Assembly: GCA_050633525.1 (NCBI GenBank)
Contig: JBOEGR010000025.1
Coordinates: 52,481 to 116,480, forward strand
Direction of reading: 5' to 3'
DNA from: CANLBN01 sp050633525
Lineage (GTDB): Bacteria > Pseudomonadota > Gammaproteobacteria > Pseudomonadales > Cellvibrionaceae
Length of the DNA stretch: 64,000 nt
In this document: piece by piece, positions 17,902-27,984 of the stretch
Position numbering within the stretch: the stretch's first letter is position 1
Layout of the letters: each line of letters starts with the position of its first letter
The notes under the pieces: generated by a model
What the model saw: only the letters and a program-made list of their open reading frames with translations
The model's database searches: none
What the model was told of the DNA's origin: nothing
Program-made: the position numbers and the translations under genes

Positions 17902-20004
17902 ATGCTTTCAGGTGATCTACTCTCCCAACTCTCTACCCTTAAAAAAGACATTCGTGCTAGCAGAGACCTAGCCCAAGGTACTGTTCGCGGCACCAGCGGG
18001 CGCTATGGCTTTGTCACTTTAGATGACGGGCGCGATGCTTTTTTACCGCCCGATCAAATGGATCGTGTTTTTCACGGTGACCGCGTAGAGGTCTTAGTTG
18101 AAACCAAGCAAGCTAAAAAAGCTGATGATAAAGCGGACAGCGAAGCTAAAGAGCAATATCAAGCCAAACTAGAGAAACTTATTTTCTCTCCTTTAAAACA
18201 AATAGCAGGTCGCTATTGTATTAAGGGCAAAGGACACTTTGTCATCATTGAGCAACAACAGCACACACGGTGGATTTTTGTCCCACCCAATGCCCGCGCT
18301 AATGCCAAAGATGGGAATAATGTAACGGCCAGAGTAACCCAGCACCCCTACGAAACAGGCAAAGCACAAGCCAGAGTATTAAATGACATCGGCAACAAAA
18401 CAGATGTCAATGCAGCAAGACAATTTACTCTTGCACTCTACCAACTGTTTGATGGCTTTGGTAAAGATGTCAATGAGCAGGTAGGCAAACTACAAAGCAA
18501 AGATATGACGCAAACTTTGTCTGAACAAAGCAGTCATGCTGGATACAAAGAGTATCAAGACATACCATTCGTGACGATAGACTCAGCTAACACCCGTGAC
18601 ATGGACGATGCCATCGCCATCGAGACCACAAATAATGGCTGGTCTTTAAAAGTGGCCATTACCGACCCTAGCAGCGAGATTGAATGGGAATCACCGATTG
18701 ACCATATTGCCCTCTTGCGGGCACATACGCTTTATTTACCTGGCAAGCCGGTGCCCATGCTGCCAGAAGAACTATCAACGGAACGTTACTCTCTTATTTC
18801 AAACCAAGATCGCTTAGCCTTGGTCGCGACACTCACAGTAGAGCCAAGCGGTAAAGTAACACAATGTCAGTTTGAATCCGCCATCATTCAATCTAAAGCT
18901 AAATTGAGCTACCAACAAGTCACAGCTTTGTTGAATGGTAATGACTATCAACGCCCTCCTCAACTCGACGATGCCGAACCCTTTATAGAACAATTAAAGG
19001 CCTTAAAAGAGTGCGCTAGCGCTTTACATGCTTACCGAAAAGACAAGCAGCTGGTAAGTGAATATCGGCCCGACTTCATCTTATCATTGAACAAAGAAGG
19101 CAAGCTTGACTCTATTGAGAGAATAGATAAAAGCGATGCACATATGCTGGTCGAAGAAGCCATGCTAGCGACAAATGAAGCCGCAGGTGAATTTTTGTCC
19201 GAACATAATGCTGGGATCTACATGGCCCAAACCGGCTATAGAGATGAACGTCGCGATGATATTGAGAAACTCTTGAAGGAAGTACTAGGCGAAGATAAGG
19301 TTAAAAACACGGGCGAACTTCAGCATTACTTGGATGTGATAGCCCTGATCAAAGCACTAGAGCCTAAAGAGCATGCTGAACAATTAATGGCAAAACAACA
19401 GCGTTTTCAGCAGCCAAGCGAAACCTCATTAACACCTAGCCCTCACTTTGGCTTAGGTAAAAAGCACTACGCTACTATTACATCCCCTATTCGTCGCTAT
19501 CAGGATTTATACAATCAACGAGTGATTAAAGCCTTACTCGCCAATAAGAAACCTGTAAAACTACGCAACAAACAGATTGAACGTCTAAAAGAAACCATTG
19601 CCAATAATCGTAATGCGAGCCGGTCAATGGAACAGTGGTTAATTGCCGATTACATGCAATCAAAAGTAGGAGAAACATTCACCGCGTATATTGCCTTACT
19701 GACCAATCAAGGCATTGGTGTCCGCTTAGTCGATACAGGGATTGAAGGTTTTATTGTAGGAGTGAAACAACCCAAAAATAAAACCAAGAAAGCCGAAGCA
19801 AGCTCAGAAACAAACACGTCAACAGATAGTGACGCTGAAGTACAAGAATGTACATACGATAAAATTTCGTTTAACAATCAGCGCATGGAGCTAAAGTGGA
19901 ACGATACCGAGTTATTTTTAGAGCAAGAAGTTGAAGTGAAACTAGTTTCTGTTGATATGGAAAAGAAGAAGCCAATTTTCGAATGGCTTAACAAACCAGC
20001 CTAA
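17902..20004 (+). CDS. RNase II/RNase R-family 3'-5' exoribonuclease
   Basis: Hydrolytic exoribonuclease of 700 residues, intermediate in length between RNase II and RNase R of E. coli. The N-terminal cold-shock-like RNA-binding region starts near residue 25 (GTVRGTSGRYGFVTL). The RNB catalytic core has DSANTRDMDDA near residue 227, holding the metal-binding aspartates. The conserved SPIRRYQDLYNQR lies near 530, and an S1 domain sits at the C terminus, interrupted by a Lys/Ser/Thr-rich insertion around 635-650. Which of the two subfamilies it belongs to is uncertain, so no symbol is given. Confidence 0.9.
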   Translation: MLSGDLLSQLSTLKKDIRASRDLAQGTVRGTSGRYGFVTLDDGRDAFLPPDQMDRVFHGDRVEVLVETKQAKKADDKADSEAKEQYQAKLEKLIFSPLKQIAGRYCIKGKGHFVIIEQQQHTRWIFVPPNARANAKDGNNVTARVTQHPYETGKAQARVLNDIGNKTDVNAARQFTLALYQLFDGFGKDVNEQVGKLQSKDMTQTLSEQSSHAGYKEYQDIPFVTIDSANTRDMDDAIAIETTNNGWSLKVAITDPSSEIEWESPIDHIALLRAHTLYLPGKPVPMLPEELSTERYSLISNQDRLALVATLTVEPSGKVTQCQFESAIIQSKAKLSYQQVTALLNGNDYQRPPQLDDAEPFIEQLKALKECASALHAYRKDKQLVSEYRPDFILSLNKEGKLDSIERIDKSDAHMLVEEAMLATNEAAGEFLSEHNAGIYMAQTGYRDERRDDIEKLLKEVLGEDKVKNTGELQHYLDVIALIKALEPKEHAEQLMAKQQRFQQPSETSLTPSPHFGLGKKHYATITSPIRRYQDLYNQRVIKALLANKKPVKLRNKQIERLKETIANNRNASRSMEQWLIADYMQSKVGETFTAYIALLTNQGIGVRLVDTGIEGFIVGVKQPKNKTKKAEASSETNTSTDSDAEVQECTYDKISFNNQRMELKWNDTELFLEQEVEVKLVSVDMEKKKPIFEWLNKPA

Positions 20005-20068
20005 GCACTTTTTTAAACTTTTTTGAACTAGTGTGCTGGACCACTTTTGCTGAACCAATTCAATCACG

Positions 20069-20725
20069 CTAACCTTTAATTTGTGACATAACATAGGCAT
20101 AGACCAAGAGCTTTACTGTTTGGTCTATGTCGATGAACTGAATTCCATAAGAAAACTGCCCGTCCGCATCAGCACTTGAACGAATCACACCTTTAACGTA
20201 AACCACTTTTTCCATATCTAGTACTGATATTTTTGTAGTAATAGTCACTTCTTCACCTTCATCCCCAATAAATCCCTTACTGAGCATTTTAGCTCCTTCG
20301 ACGCTTAAATTATCTAAAATAGCAGGCTGATTTGGCTTTCGGTATTCTGCATGAGAAGTGACTTTACAAGATAATTTTACATTCGCTCGAACACTACTAC
20401 GGACTTCACCCACTTCCATTTTTTCTGGAACAGCAATAAATAAGTGAGCGAAAGGTGCTGTAGCAGTATGGGTAATTTCTGATCGAAAGGCGCAAGCACA
20501 ATTGAGATGGTTAACAAAAAAGCGAATCACCACCTGAGTATTGGGTTTACAGGCTATTGGCTTACCGTTGCTAAATGGGGTACCCACAACAATGCTGTTG
20601 CCCTGCAAACCCACGTAACTACCAAAGCCCTTGAGAGAGCTATATTGCTCCGAACGTATGTCGAGCTTAGTACCCGGTAAGAGTTTTAAATCACTGAATA
20701 TCAGATCTTCTTGTGTTTTGCTCAA
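20069..20725 (-). CDS. PilZ-domain protein, YcgR-like
   Basis: Cyclic di-GMP effector candidate of 218 residues. The C-terminal PilZ domain (about 107-215) has the RxxxR motif in VRSSVRANV and the later NLSVEGA motif (D/N-x-SxxG), the two sites that hold cyclic di-GMP. The N-terminal half resembles the YcgR/PilZN regulator domain. The start is TTG at 20725. No ATG occurs in the first 50 codons, and a GAGAAG lies just upstream. The partner could be a flagellar motor or a pilus. The window's MSHA-type ATPase makes a surface-attachment role possible, which is inference. Confidence 0.82.
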   Translation of the reverse strand: MSKTQEDLIFSDLKLLPGTKLDIRSEQYSSLKGFGSYVGLQGNSIVVGTPFSNGKPIACKPNTQVVIRFFVNHLNCACAFRSEITHTATAPFAHLFIAVPEKMEVGEVRSSVRANVKLSCKVTSHAEYRKPNQPAILDNLSVEGAKMLSKGFIGDEGEEVTITTKISVLDMEKVVYVKGVIRSSADADGQFSYGIQFIDIDQTVKLLVYAYVMSQIKG

Positions 20726-20760
20726 GCAACTTCTCGCTATATTACCGCTGTATTATTGAC

Positions 20761-21576
20761 CTACTTTACTAGAAGAGATTCCACTGCTGTTACCATTGGT
20801 TTCATAAAATACTTCTCCTCAGGCATTGCTGCAACCTCAAAACCAGCTAGTCTCAATTGATCAGCAACAACAGGGCCTACTGCTGCAATTTTAGTTTGTT
20901 TTAGGCCTTTTTCCAGTATTGAGTGACAATCCTGCTGTTTAGCCACTTTTTCCAGCCGCTGATATTGAGCTTTACTGGTAAAACAAATTAAATCTAAGTC
21001 GTTGGCAGCCAGGGCATTAATCAATTCAAGCACTCGATTCGTTTCAACATCGGAGGCGTAGATGTAAGGGGCAACGGTCGTAAAATTAGCTGATCGCGAA
21101 TGGAGGTAAGACTGTAAGCGCTCATTGGGGTCTTCCCCATACAACTGCACAGCAATCGTTTTCCCCTGTAGGTCTATCTTGTCTAAAGACAGTATCATGC
21201 CTTCAGTCGTCGGTTGTAAGGCTAGCTCATTCGCCTGTAGGCCTAAATCTTTAAGGATACGATTAGGTTTGGGACCACGCGCTAATTTATAAGCCTTGGA
21301 CAAGGCCCTCACCCAGTCGTCATAACAAGCAGCACGCTCAGCAAAACCACTCAGGCGCTTAATACCCTCACCTGTCAATATCAGTAAATAATCCGGTGTA
21401 TTCTGAATAAATTGATTGATCCAAGTATTTATCTCGTCTACCTTTGGGCTATCATGAATAGATACTAAGGGGCAGCGCATAAGGCTGGCTCCCCGCTTTT
21501 CAAAGAGATTGGCCAATACATCTAACTGCCGACTTTCGGGTAAAGCGATATTAAAGTTATGTAACGTTTTTTGCAT
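20761..21576 (-). CDS. hemD: Uroporphyrinogen-III synthase family protein (HemD-like)
   Basis: Protein of 271 residues with the two-lobed HemD layout. It would close the tetrapyrrole ring in heme and siroheme synthesis. Supporting segments are the N-terminal ALPESRQLDVLANLFEKRGA, the mid-protein LICFTSKAQ and the C-terminal KIAAVGPVVADQLRLAGF, all characteristic of the fold. hemC and hemX are not adjacent, unlike the usual gammaproteobacterial hemCDXY cluster, and the sequence is fairly divergent. It may therefore be a paralogue. A PilZ gene follows at 35 bases. Confidence 0.75.
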   Translation of the reverse strand: MQKTLHNFNIALPESRQLDVLANLFEKRGASLMRCPLVSIHDSPKVDEINTWINQFIQNTPDYLLILTGEGIKRLSGFAERAACYDDWVRALSKAYKLARGPKPNRILKDLGLQANELALQPTTEGMILSLDKIDLQGKTIAVQLYGEDPNERLQSYLHSRSANFTTVAPYIYASDVETNRVLELINALAANDLDLICFTSKAQYQRLEKVAKQQDCHSILEKGLKQTKIAAVGPVVADQLRLAGFEVAAMPEEKYFMKPMVTAVESLLVK

Positions 21577-21611
21577 AAAATAGCTATCTCTAAGCTTTCA
21601 AAAATGAATCA

Positions 21612-22934
21612 CTATGATGAGGACTCATTAAGTATACGAACCTCTCTCTGAGGATAAGGTATTTCAACAACATGCTCTTTTAGTACATCCCATATAATGA
21701 GCAATAAATCAGCGCCGACTCTATTAGGCCCATCATCGATCCCTTCCATCCAAAATTCAATTAAAATATCTACACCCGAATCACCAAAGCCACTTATCTC
21801 AGCATCGGGACGCTCCTCTACTGCGGCATCTTCACCACTGATCACTTGAGGATGTTTCGATACAGCTTCTCTTAACAGGGGAAATAAAGCATGCAAATCT
21901 GTTTTATAAGAAACTTGAAACTCTAAAGAATAACGTTGTTTAGTATTTTTATGAGTCCAATTAGTAAAACTACTAGTAATGAATTTTTCATTAGGCACGA
22001 CAATGTCTTTGCCATCATACGTTTCTAATGTAGTCGAACGCATATTCAATGCTCTTATCGTTCCGCTCTGACCATCATCTAACTCAATAAAATCACCCAC
22101 AACTAAAGAGCGATCCAACAGTATAATGATACCTGAAATAAAATTAGACGCGATCGACTGCAAACCAAACCCTAAACCGACACCAACCGCACCACCTAAG
22201 ACAGCTAAGGTTGTTAAATTGATTCCCATAATTTGTAATAAAACAAAGAAAATGACGACCAATAAAAACACTTCAAATAACTTAGCAAAAATTTCCCGGG
22301 TGCCTATATCAAGATCTTCCTGTTTTCGAATAAATTGTTGACCAAAATTATTCGAGAATCGACCTAACCAAAATAATATTAAACCGAAAAATAGTGTTCT
22401 TAAAATACCATAGACAGAGAACTCAATATTGCCAATACTGACATCGACAGCATCTAAATACTCGATAACCGGGTCCAACCAGCCAAAAACATGCAATATC
22501 GCTATTGGCATCACAATCCATTTAAAAAAGGTTTTTAAGATTGTTGTCGTGACTAAATTAGAAATAAGAGAATAAAACATCACTAAAACAGCCAAAGCTT
22601 GTGCTATTTTAACGAGACCACTTTGTTGCACAACTAAGGCGCTGACCTCAACCGCAATAGCCAAACACATGACAATAAACAACGGCGTCATTAAATTTCG
22701 GCTTTTGTATAGCCATAATTTAATACTAAAAGTAGAGTGATCTTCAGGTGCTTTATTGAGTAAGGATGAATATTTTAACAACCAGCGAGCAACTGCGTAA
22801 CCAATAATCACTGCCAATAAAACCAAGCCACACTGCGAATAAAACTTAGGGCTAGTAAACCAATCAATCACTGTTATAAACAGTGTCTGAAAATTATCTT
22901 GTAGTGCTTTTAAATCCAAAGAGGCTAAATCCAT
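21612..22934 (-). CDS. MscS-family mechanosensitive channel
   Basis: Inner-membrane channel of 440 residues. Several membrane segments occupy about residues 10-265, and the last is the pore helix with the Gly/Ala pattern LAVLGGAVGVGLGFGLQSIA. The beta domain that follows contains FIELDDGQSGTIRALNMRST and DIVVPNEKF, both diagnostic of MscS. The length shows extra N-terminal helices compared with the 286-residue E. coli MscS. The ATG at 22934 is preferred over the GTG one codon earlier, since GGGAG lies 7 bases upstream. Expected role: release of solutes under hypo-osmotic shock. Confidence 0.92.
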   Translation of the reverse strand: MDLASLDLKALQDNFQTLFITVIDWFTSPKFYSQCGLVLLAVIIGYAVARWLLKYSSLLNKAPEDHSTFSIKLWLYKSRNLMTPLFIVMCLAIAVEVSALVVQQSGLVKIAQALAVLVMFYSLISNLVTTTILKTFFKWIVMPIAILHVFGWLDPVIEYLDAVDVSIGNIEFSVYGILRTLFFGLILFWLGRFSNNFGQQFIRKQEDLDIGTREIFAKLFEVFLLVVIFFVLLQIMGINLTTLAVLGGAVGVGLGFGLQSIASNFISGIIILLDRSLVVGDFIELDDGQSGTIRALNMRSTTLETYDGKDIVVPNEKFITSSFTNWTHKNTKQRYSLEFQVSYKTDLHALFPLLREAVSKHPQVISGEDAAVEERPDAEISGFGDSGVDILIEFWMEGIDDGPNRVGADLLLIIWDVLKEHVVEIPYPQREVRILNESSS

Positions 22935-23059
22935 CACTATTCTCCCAAGGCCATTCTATTTTTTAATCAGAAAATCTATTATTGTTATCGCTCTGTTAAT
23001 CTGAGCATATACCTTCTTGAGTTACCGCTAAACGCTAGGAAACATTCTTTAATAAGCTA

Positions 23060-24223
23060 TCACTCACTATTCGTATCTACAACATCTTGTTGATACAAAC
23101 CGTACCACACAACAAAAGCAGCTATCAATACAAGCACCGCACTAACCGAGAATAAAAGCTGGGGGCTAATATCCCACAGGAAACCACTGATAACAGCCCC
23201 CATAGCACCACCAGCTCCAAAGGTTATAGCGCTATAGAGAGCTTGCCCTTGCCCCGCATTGGGGCCCCTAAAGAAACGTCGAATAAGTTCAATACACGCT
23301 GCATGTGCAGCTCCAAAGCTAAAAGCATGTATTGTTTGCGCAAACACAATAACAGCAACATTATCGGCAAAAAAAGCAATTAAGAGCCAACGTAAAGCCG
23401 TAAGTAATAGACTCACAAATAAAATAAGGGTCACATGAAAGCGTGGTAGTATCCTATGCATATAAAGGAACAGAATCACCTCACAAGTAACACCTAAGGC
23501 CCACAACAAACCGATAGCACTACGACTGTAGCCATAAAACTCAAGATGGAGGCTAAAAAAACTGTAATACGCACCAAAGCTAAACTGCAACAAGAACGCT
23601 GCCAAAAAAAATGCAATAACAGGTGGTTTTTTTAATAAAAGAAGCCAGTGAGAATGCGTTTCTTTTATCGGTGCTTTGGGCGGCTCTTTTAATGTTAGCG
23701 TACTAAGAAAGATTAAGACTAATAACCCCCAGCTAATAGGAATGAGATAGTGGATTGAAAAGTAATCAAACAGCCAGCCCAATAGTCCAACTGATACAAT
23801 AAAACCGACTGAACCCCAAACCCTTACCTGACTATAGCGATGACTATCTTTTTTAAGATACTGAATAGTGACTGTATCAAACTGTGAAAGAACGGCATTC
23901 CAGAAAAAACTATATAGAAAAGTGATAGTAAGAATGGGGATCAGTGACTGCCAATAAAACAAGCCACCGAAACACATCATGGCAACAAAGCTACCAACAG
24001 AAATGACACGTAGGCGCTGACCACTACGATCACATAGCCACCCCCACAAGTTAGGGGCTACTATTTTAGTCCCCATTAGCACACCATTGACCGCTCCGAT
24101 AGCTTGAGCAGTAAAACCAATGTCAGTCAGGTAAAGACTCAGATATGGATTGAGAGCGCCTACTAGCGCAAAATAGAAAAAATAAAAACTAGCGAGATGC
24201 CAATAGGGAATACTCGCTATCAT
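23060..24223 (-). CDS. MFS transporter, HcaT/3-phenylpropionate-like
   Basis: Twelve-helix secondary transporter of 387 residues from the MFS_1-like group that contains HcaT and LacY-like proteins. The first helix region FYFFYFALVGALNPYLSLYL and the loop WLCDRSGQRLRV match that group, as does FGAAHAACIELIRRFF in the second half. The substrate is unknown. It begins 10 bases after aroC ends, so the two genes are likely co-transcribed, though no functional link is evident. Confidence 0.85.
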   Translation of the reverse strand: MIASIPYWHLASFYFFYFALVGALNPYLSLYLTDIGFTAQAIGAVNGVLMGTKIVAPNLWGWLCDRSGQRLRVISVGSFVAMMCFGGLFYWQSLIPILTITFLYSFFWNAVLSQFDTVTIQYLKKDSHRYSQVRVWGSVGFIVSVGLLGWLFDYFSIHYLIPISWGLLVLIFLSTLTLKEPPKAPIKETHSHWLLLLKKPPVIAFFLAAFLLQFSFGAYYSFFSLHLEFYGYSRSAIGLLWALGVTCEVILFLYMHRILPRFHVTLILFVSLLLTALRWLLIAFFADNVAVIVFAQTIHAFSFGAAHAACIELIRRFFRGPNAGQGQALYSAITFGAGGAMGAVISGFLWDISPQLLFSVSAVLVLIAAFVVWYGLYQQDVVDTNSE

Positions 24224-24233
24224 AATTTATTGA

Positions 24234-25343
24234 TTAATGCTTGGAAGGGATGATGGGAATATTATGCTCAACACCGCCATTTTGTCCACGGTGACGTAAG
24301 ACATGATCGATCAACACCAAAGCAACCATGGCTTCAGCGATAGGCGTTGCGCGAATGCCAACACAAGGGTCATGACGGCCTTTCGTAATAATATCAACCG
24401 GCTGGCCATTAACATCGACACTTTTACCTGGGATATGCAAGCTAGAGGTAGGCTTTAATGCGAGATGAGCAATCAAATTTTGCCCTGTTGAAATACCGCC
24501 CAGAACACCACCAGCATTGTTTGATAAAAAGCCAGCTTCGGTAATTTCATCTCGGTGTTCAGTTCCTTTTTGTGTAATAGAATCAAATCCAGAACCAATT
24601 TCAACGCCTTTCACTGCATTAATACTCATTAAACCATGAGCCAGATCAGCATCTAAACGGTCAAAAATAGGCTCGCCTAAACCGGGAGGCATACCTGAAG
24701 CAACAACAGAAATCTTTGCCCCCACCGAGTTACCTTCTTTACGCAGTGCTTGCATATAATTTTCCATTTCAGGCACTAGTTTTTTGTCTGGTGAAAAGAA
24801 TGGGTTGTTTTCTACTTCATCCCAATCCCATTCGGCACTAGATAATTCTGTTTTGATTGGGCCGAGTTGCGTCAAACAACCTTTTACTTCGATGCCAAAA
24901 GCCTGCTTAAGGTATTTTTTAGCCACCGCCCCTGCAGCAACACGCATTGCCGTCTCACGTGCAGATGAACGACCACCGCCACGGTAGTCCCGCACACCGT
25001 ATTTTTGCATGTAAGTATAATCTGCATGCGCGGGTCGAAACTGGTCTTTGATATTGCCGTAGTCTTTTGAACGCTGATCTGTATTTTCGATTAGCAAGCC
25101 AATTGGCGTTCCTGTGGTTTTACCTTCAAAAACACCCGATAAAATTTTGACCGCATCAGGCTCTCTGCGCTGAGTTTCAAATTTATTCTTGCCTGGGCGA
25201 CGACGATCCAAATCATGCTGTAAATCAGCTTCACTCAGGTCCATACCTGGCGGGCAACCATCAATGATACAACCAAGCGCTAAACCATGACTCTCGCCAA
25301 AGGTTGTCACTGTGAATAATTTTCCGAAGGTATTACCTGACAT
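24234..25343 (-). CDS. aroC: Chorismate synthase
   Basis: FMN-dependent enzyme of 369 residues for the last step of the shikimate pathway, EPSP to chorismate, in the cytoplasm. The start GNTFGKLFTVTTFGESHG and the blocks GRSSARETAMRVAAGA and MPPGLGEPIFDRLDADLA are classic AroC signatures, as is the C-terminal TKGRHDPCVGIRATPIAEAM. Full length. prmB is upstream on the same strand, an arrangement known from other gammaproteobacteria. Confidence 0.97.
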   Translation of the reverse strand: MSGNTFGKLFTVTTFGESHGLALGCIIDGCPPGMDLSEADLQHDLDRRRPGKNKFETQRREPDAVKILSGVFEGKTTGTPIGLLIENTDQRSKDYGNIKDQFRPAHADYTYMQKYGVRDYRGGGRSSARETAMRVAAGAVAKKYLKQAFGIEVKGCLTQLGPIKTELSSAEWDWDEVENNPFFSPDKKLVPEMENYMQALRKEGNSVGAKISVVASGMPPGLGEPIFDRLDADLAHGLMSINAVKGVEIGSGFDSITQKGTEHRDEITEAGFLSNNAGGVLGGISTGQNLIAHLALKPTSSLHIPGKSVDVNGQPVDIITKGRHDPCVGIRATPIAEAMVALVLIDHVLRHRGQNGGVEHNIPIIPSKH

Positions 25344-25428
25344 AAATAAACCGATTTATAGATAAAACTCCATCACTACCGTTAAGGGTGACAGAGGATA
25401 TGTAAGTGAATGCGCCATTATACTGAAA

Positions 25429-26346
25429 TTATAAAAATAATGCCTGATGTTGAATTAATTGATCTCTCGTGATCAGAAAGACCCCGTGCCCTCCCTGTTC
25501 AAATTCAAACCAAAGAAATGGGGCTGTCGGAAATGCACTTTGTAAAGCCTCGTCACTGTTACCCACTTCTACAATCAAGACACCATCAACACTGAGAAAA
25601 CTCGCAGCATTAGCTAACAGTTGCCGCGTAAAATTTAAGCCATCATCACCCGATACCAAACCCAACTCTGGCTCAGCATGATACTCTTCCGGCATTGTTG
25701 CAAAATCAACGGCATCAACATAAGGAGGGTTTGATACTATCAAGTCAAATTGGTGATCTGGGTTCGATGAATCGAATGCAACTAAGCCATCTGATTCAAT
25801 GGCAGACACTCTATCGCCTAAGTCATAACGCTGGATATTGCGTCGAGCAACCGTCAGAGCTTCAGGGGATATATCACTCAATGTAAGCTGTGCTTTGGGC
25901 AAACTCAAGGCGCTGGCAATACCAATACAACCGCTGCCAGTGCATAAATCTAAAATCTTGGGAGTATCGGATATTAACCAAGGTTCGTAGCGGGCATAAA
26001 TCAGCTCTGCTATAGGTGAACGCGGTACCAAGACATCTGAATTCACCGTAAAGGCATAGCCTGCAAACCAAGCCTCTCCTGTTAAGTAGGCCGCGGGGAT
26101 ACGTTCCTTAACACGCCGTTCAAATAGCGATTGTATAGACTGATAATCGCTCTGACTGACGCTTTGCTCTAAAACAGACGATGGACTATCCCAAGGCAAA
26201 CCCAAGGTATGAAAGACCAGCCAAAAGGCTTCATCACCCGCATTATCAGTGCCGTGACCAAAAAAGAGCTGGGCTTCGGTAAACAAGTGCTCACCTTGGC
26301 TAATACAATCAGCAATACTAAAAGAAGATACAGACTTGGTCATCAT
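25429..26346 (-). CDS. prmB: Ribosomal protein L3 glutamine N5-methyltransferase PrmB
   Basis: AdoMet enzyme of 305 residues that methylates a glutamine of ribosomal protein L3. The methyltransferase motif I is DLCTGSGCIGIA, and the catalytic NPPY lies in VSNPPYVDAVDF near residue 205. Placement next to aroC fits PrmB rather than PrmC or HemK. Three possible start codons lie in a row (GTG 26349, ATG 26346 and 26343). I take 26346 without a strong ribosome site to decide. Confidence 0.92.
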   Translation of the reverse strand: MMTKSVSSFSIADCISQGEHLFTEAQLFFGHGTDNAGDEAFWLVFHTLGLPWDSPSSVLEQSVSQSDYQSIQSLFERRVKERIPAAYLTGEAWFAGYAFTVNSDVLVPRSPIAELIYARYEPWLISDTPKILDLCTGSGCIGIASALSLPKAQLTLSDISPEALTVARRNIQRYDLGDRVSAIESDGLVAFDSSNPDHQFDLIVSNPPYVDAVDFATMPEEYHAEPELGLVSGDDGLNFTRQLLANAASFLSVDGVLIVEVGNSDEALQSAFPTAPFLWFEFEQGGHGVFLITRDQLIQHQALFL

Positions 26347-26408
26347 CACAGGCTATTGGCTCAATAATAGAGCCTTGGTTATTATCGAAAGGAATAGACT
26401 TGAAAATA

Positions 26409-27026
26409 TTAATCTTCAAGCAGAATGTCGATATGAGCATATACGCGACGATTGCCGCGCCTCACTACATAAAGGGTAATATATTGTTTTTCGTCCAACT
26501 GATAAACAGCATAGAATTGAAATTGATCTAGACCATACAATTGCTTCACTCGAAAGTGATCATTAGCCCAATTATTACTCTCACCACAATCGCGCCTCTC
26601 ACAACTAAATAACACTTGAGCTGTGTCGGGGATTTGGCTTTTATAAAAATCAAATACTTCTTGCTCATCAAAGCCGGAACTCAGTTCATGAGTTTCTGAG
26701 TACAAATATCCTTTGAGGCGCCTTTCTAGCTCTGGCTGCCAACGGTTTTGGCGTTTCTTATAAGGTGCTAATGCCAGACGATAGTTGAGCGTATCACGCT
26801 CTGCTTGATTAAGAACTCTTGATTGGTCATAAGGTAATAGACTCAGAGGAACGGACTTATCTGTAGTGGCGGGCTTATCTGTAGTTGCGGTCTTATCTAC
26901 AGCAACGGGAGATTGCTCTTGTGCTAATACGCCATCATTGGCTGCAGGCTGTACGCCAATAACAGTTTGCGCGCTAATAGACGGAGATAAACACAGATAC
27001 AAAAACACAACTACATACTTATACAT
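26409..27026 (-). CDS. Exported DUF4892-type protein
   Basis: Protein of 205 residues with a signal peptide ending in SISAQ, followed by a low-complexity stretch of Thr/Asp/Lys (TTDKPATTDKS) at about 45-60. The C-terminal half has CERRDCGESNNWAND, where a pair of cysteines and SN-WAN match my memory of the DUF4892 family. The role of the family is unknown. Its stop lies 59 bases before the prmB start, and it starts 6 bases after the hydrolase gene ends, so it probably belongs to a unit running from gpsA or sixA. Confidence 0.7.
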   Translation of the reverse strand: MYKYVVVFLYLCLSPSISAQTVIGVQPAANDGVLAQEQSPVAVDKTATTDKPATTDKSVPLSLLPYDQSRVLNQAERDTLNYRLALAPYKKRQNRWQPELERRLKGYLYSETHELSSGFDEQEVFDFYKSQIPDTAQVLFSCERRDCGESNNWANDHFRVKQLYGLDQFQFYAVYQLDEKQYITLYVVRRGNRRVYAHIDILLED

Positions 27027-27032
27027 TGGTGA

Positions 27033-27959
27033 TCAAGCCCGCCCTAAAATGAAATCTGATATCGTACTACCCACTTCTTTCGACGATAACTCCATATGCA
27101 GGTAATGGCCATCCTCGAAGTCTTTTACGCTGGCATTCAACTCCTCGATCAATGCATTTGTTAAACGCAGAGCGTCTGGATTATCTTTAATAAAAGCCCT
27201 AAGCCCTTTATTCGCCATCAAAATTAGGGTTGGAGAAGAGACTTTTTCAGCAAAAGCAAAGACTTGCTCAGGCGTCAAAGGTAAATGGCCAAAAGCCCAT
27301 AATTTATCGTCTGCGTGCCAGTGAAAACCCTCTTCAAGCTCACTCAAACCACGCACTGCTAGCCGTTTAGCAGTACCAATATTGACCTTAGTCACTTCAC
27401 TTTTAGTACGTGCTTCTATCGCAGCATTAAAACTTGGATAACACGATTTTTTTCGCTTAACACGGCGCTGCATTTCTTGCAGGCTCTTTAACATCTTCAT
27501 AGGCGACTCTGTTGCTATTGCCGGAGAAGGCCCAACAGCATCGATAAGTACCAATTTTGACACCCGCTGTGGATATAAAGAAGCAAGCATCATCGCAATC
27601 ATCGCGCCTCTAGAATGTCCGACTAAAGTGAACTGTTGCCACCCCATATCGTCGGCCATAGCCAAAATTGCCAATATTTCTGACCACACGGGGTAATCAC
27701 TAAAGCCATTTCGGTGATCACTCTTACCGTGGCCCGCTAAGTCCGGTGCGAGTACATTTGCATGGGTATCACGAGACAATATAGGCGCAAGAAGATCAAA
27801 GCTGGCACTATTGTCCAGCCAACCGTGTAAAGCGATGACTGGCTGCTCAGCACCTCGACTGATAGCTGGCCAATACTGTGCAGCATAGCGAAAGCCATTT
27901 AAATGAAATTCTCGCTCTTCGGGAATACTATCCTTACAAGCCGAATCGAACTGATTCAT
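27033..27959 (-). CDS. Alpha/beta-hydrolase
   Basis: Hydrolase of about 308 residues with an oxyanion HGWLDNSASF block, the nucleophile elbow GHSRGAM (Ser in the middle) and a C-terminal histidine in FEDGHYLHME. No substrate can be assigned. The ORF opens at a TTG (27968), but the ATG three codons later is a more ordinary start. It lies between the DUF4892 gene and sixA with gaps of 6 and 25 bases, suggesting a shared transcript. Confidence 0.82.
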   Translation of the reverse strand: MNQFDSACKDSIPEEREFHLNGFRYAAQYWPAISRGAEQPVIALHGWLDNSASFDLLAPILSRDTHANVLAPDLAGHGKSDHRNGFSDYPVWSEILAILAMADDMGWQQFTLVGHSRGAMIAMMLASLYPQRVSKLVLIDAVGPSPAIATESPMKMLKSLQEMQRRVKRKKSCYPSFNAAIEARTKSEVTKVNIGTAKRLAVRGLSELEEGFHWHADDKLWAFGHLPLTPEQVFAFAEKVSSPTLILMANKGLRAFIKDNPDALRLTNALIEELNASVKDFEDGHYLHMELSSKEVGSTISDFILGRA

Positions 27960-27984
27960 ATCATTCAATGCACTCTAGTTCTCA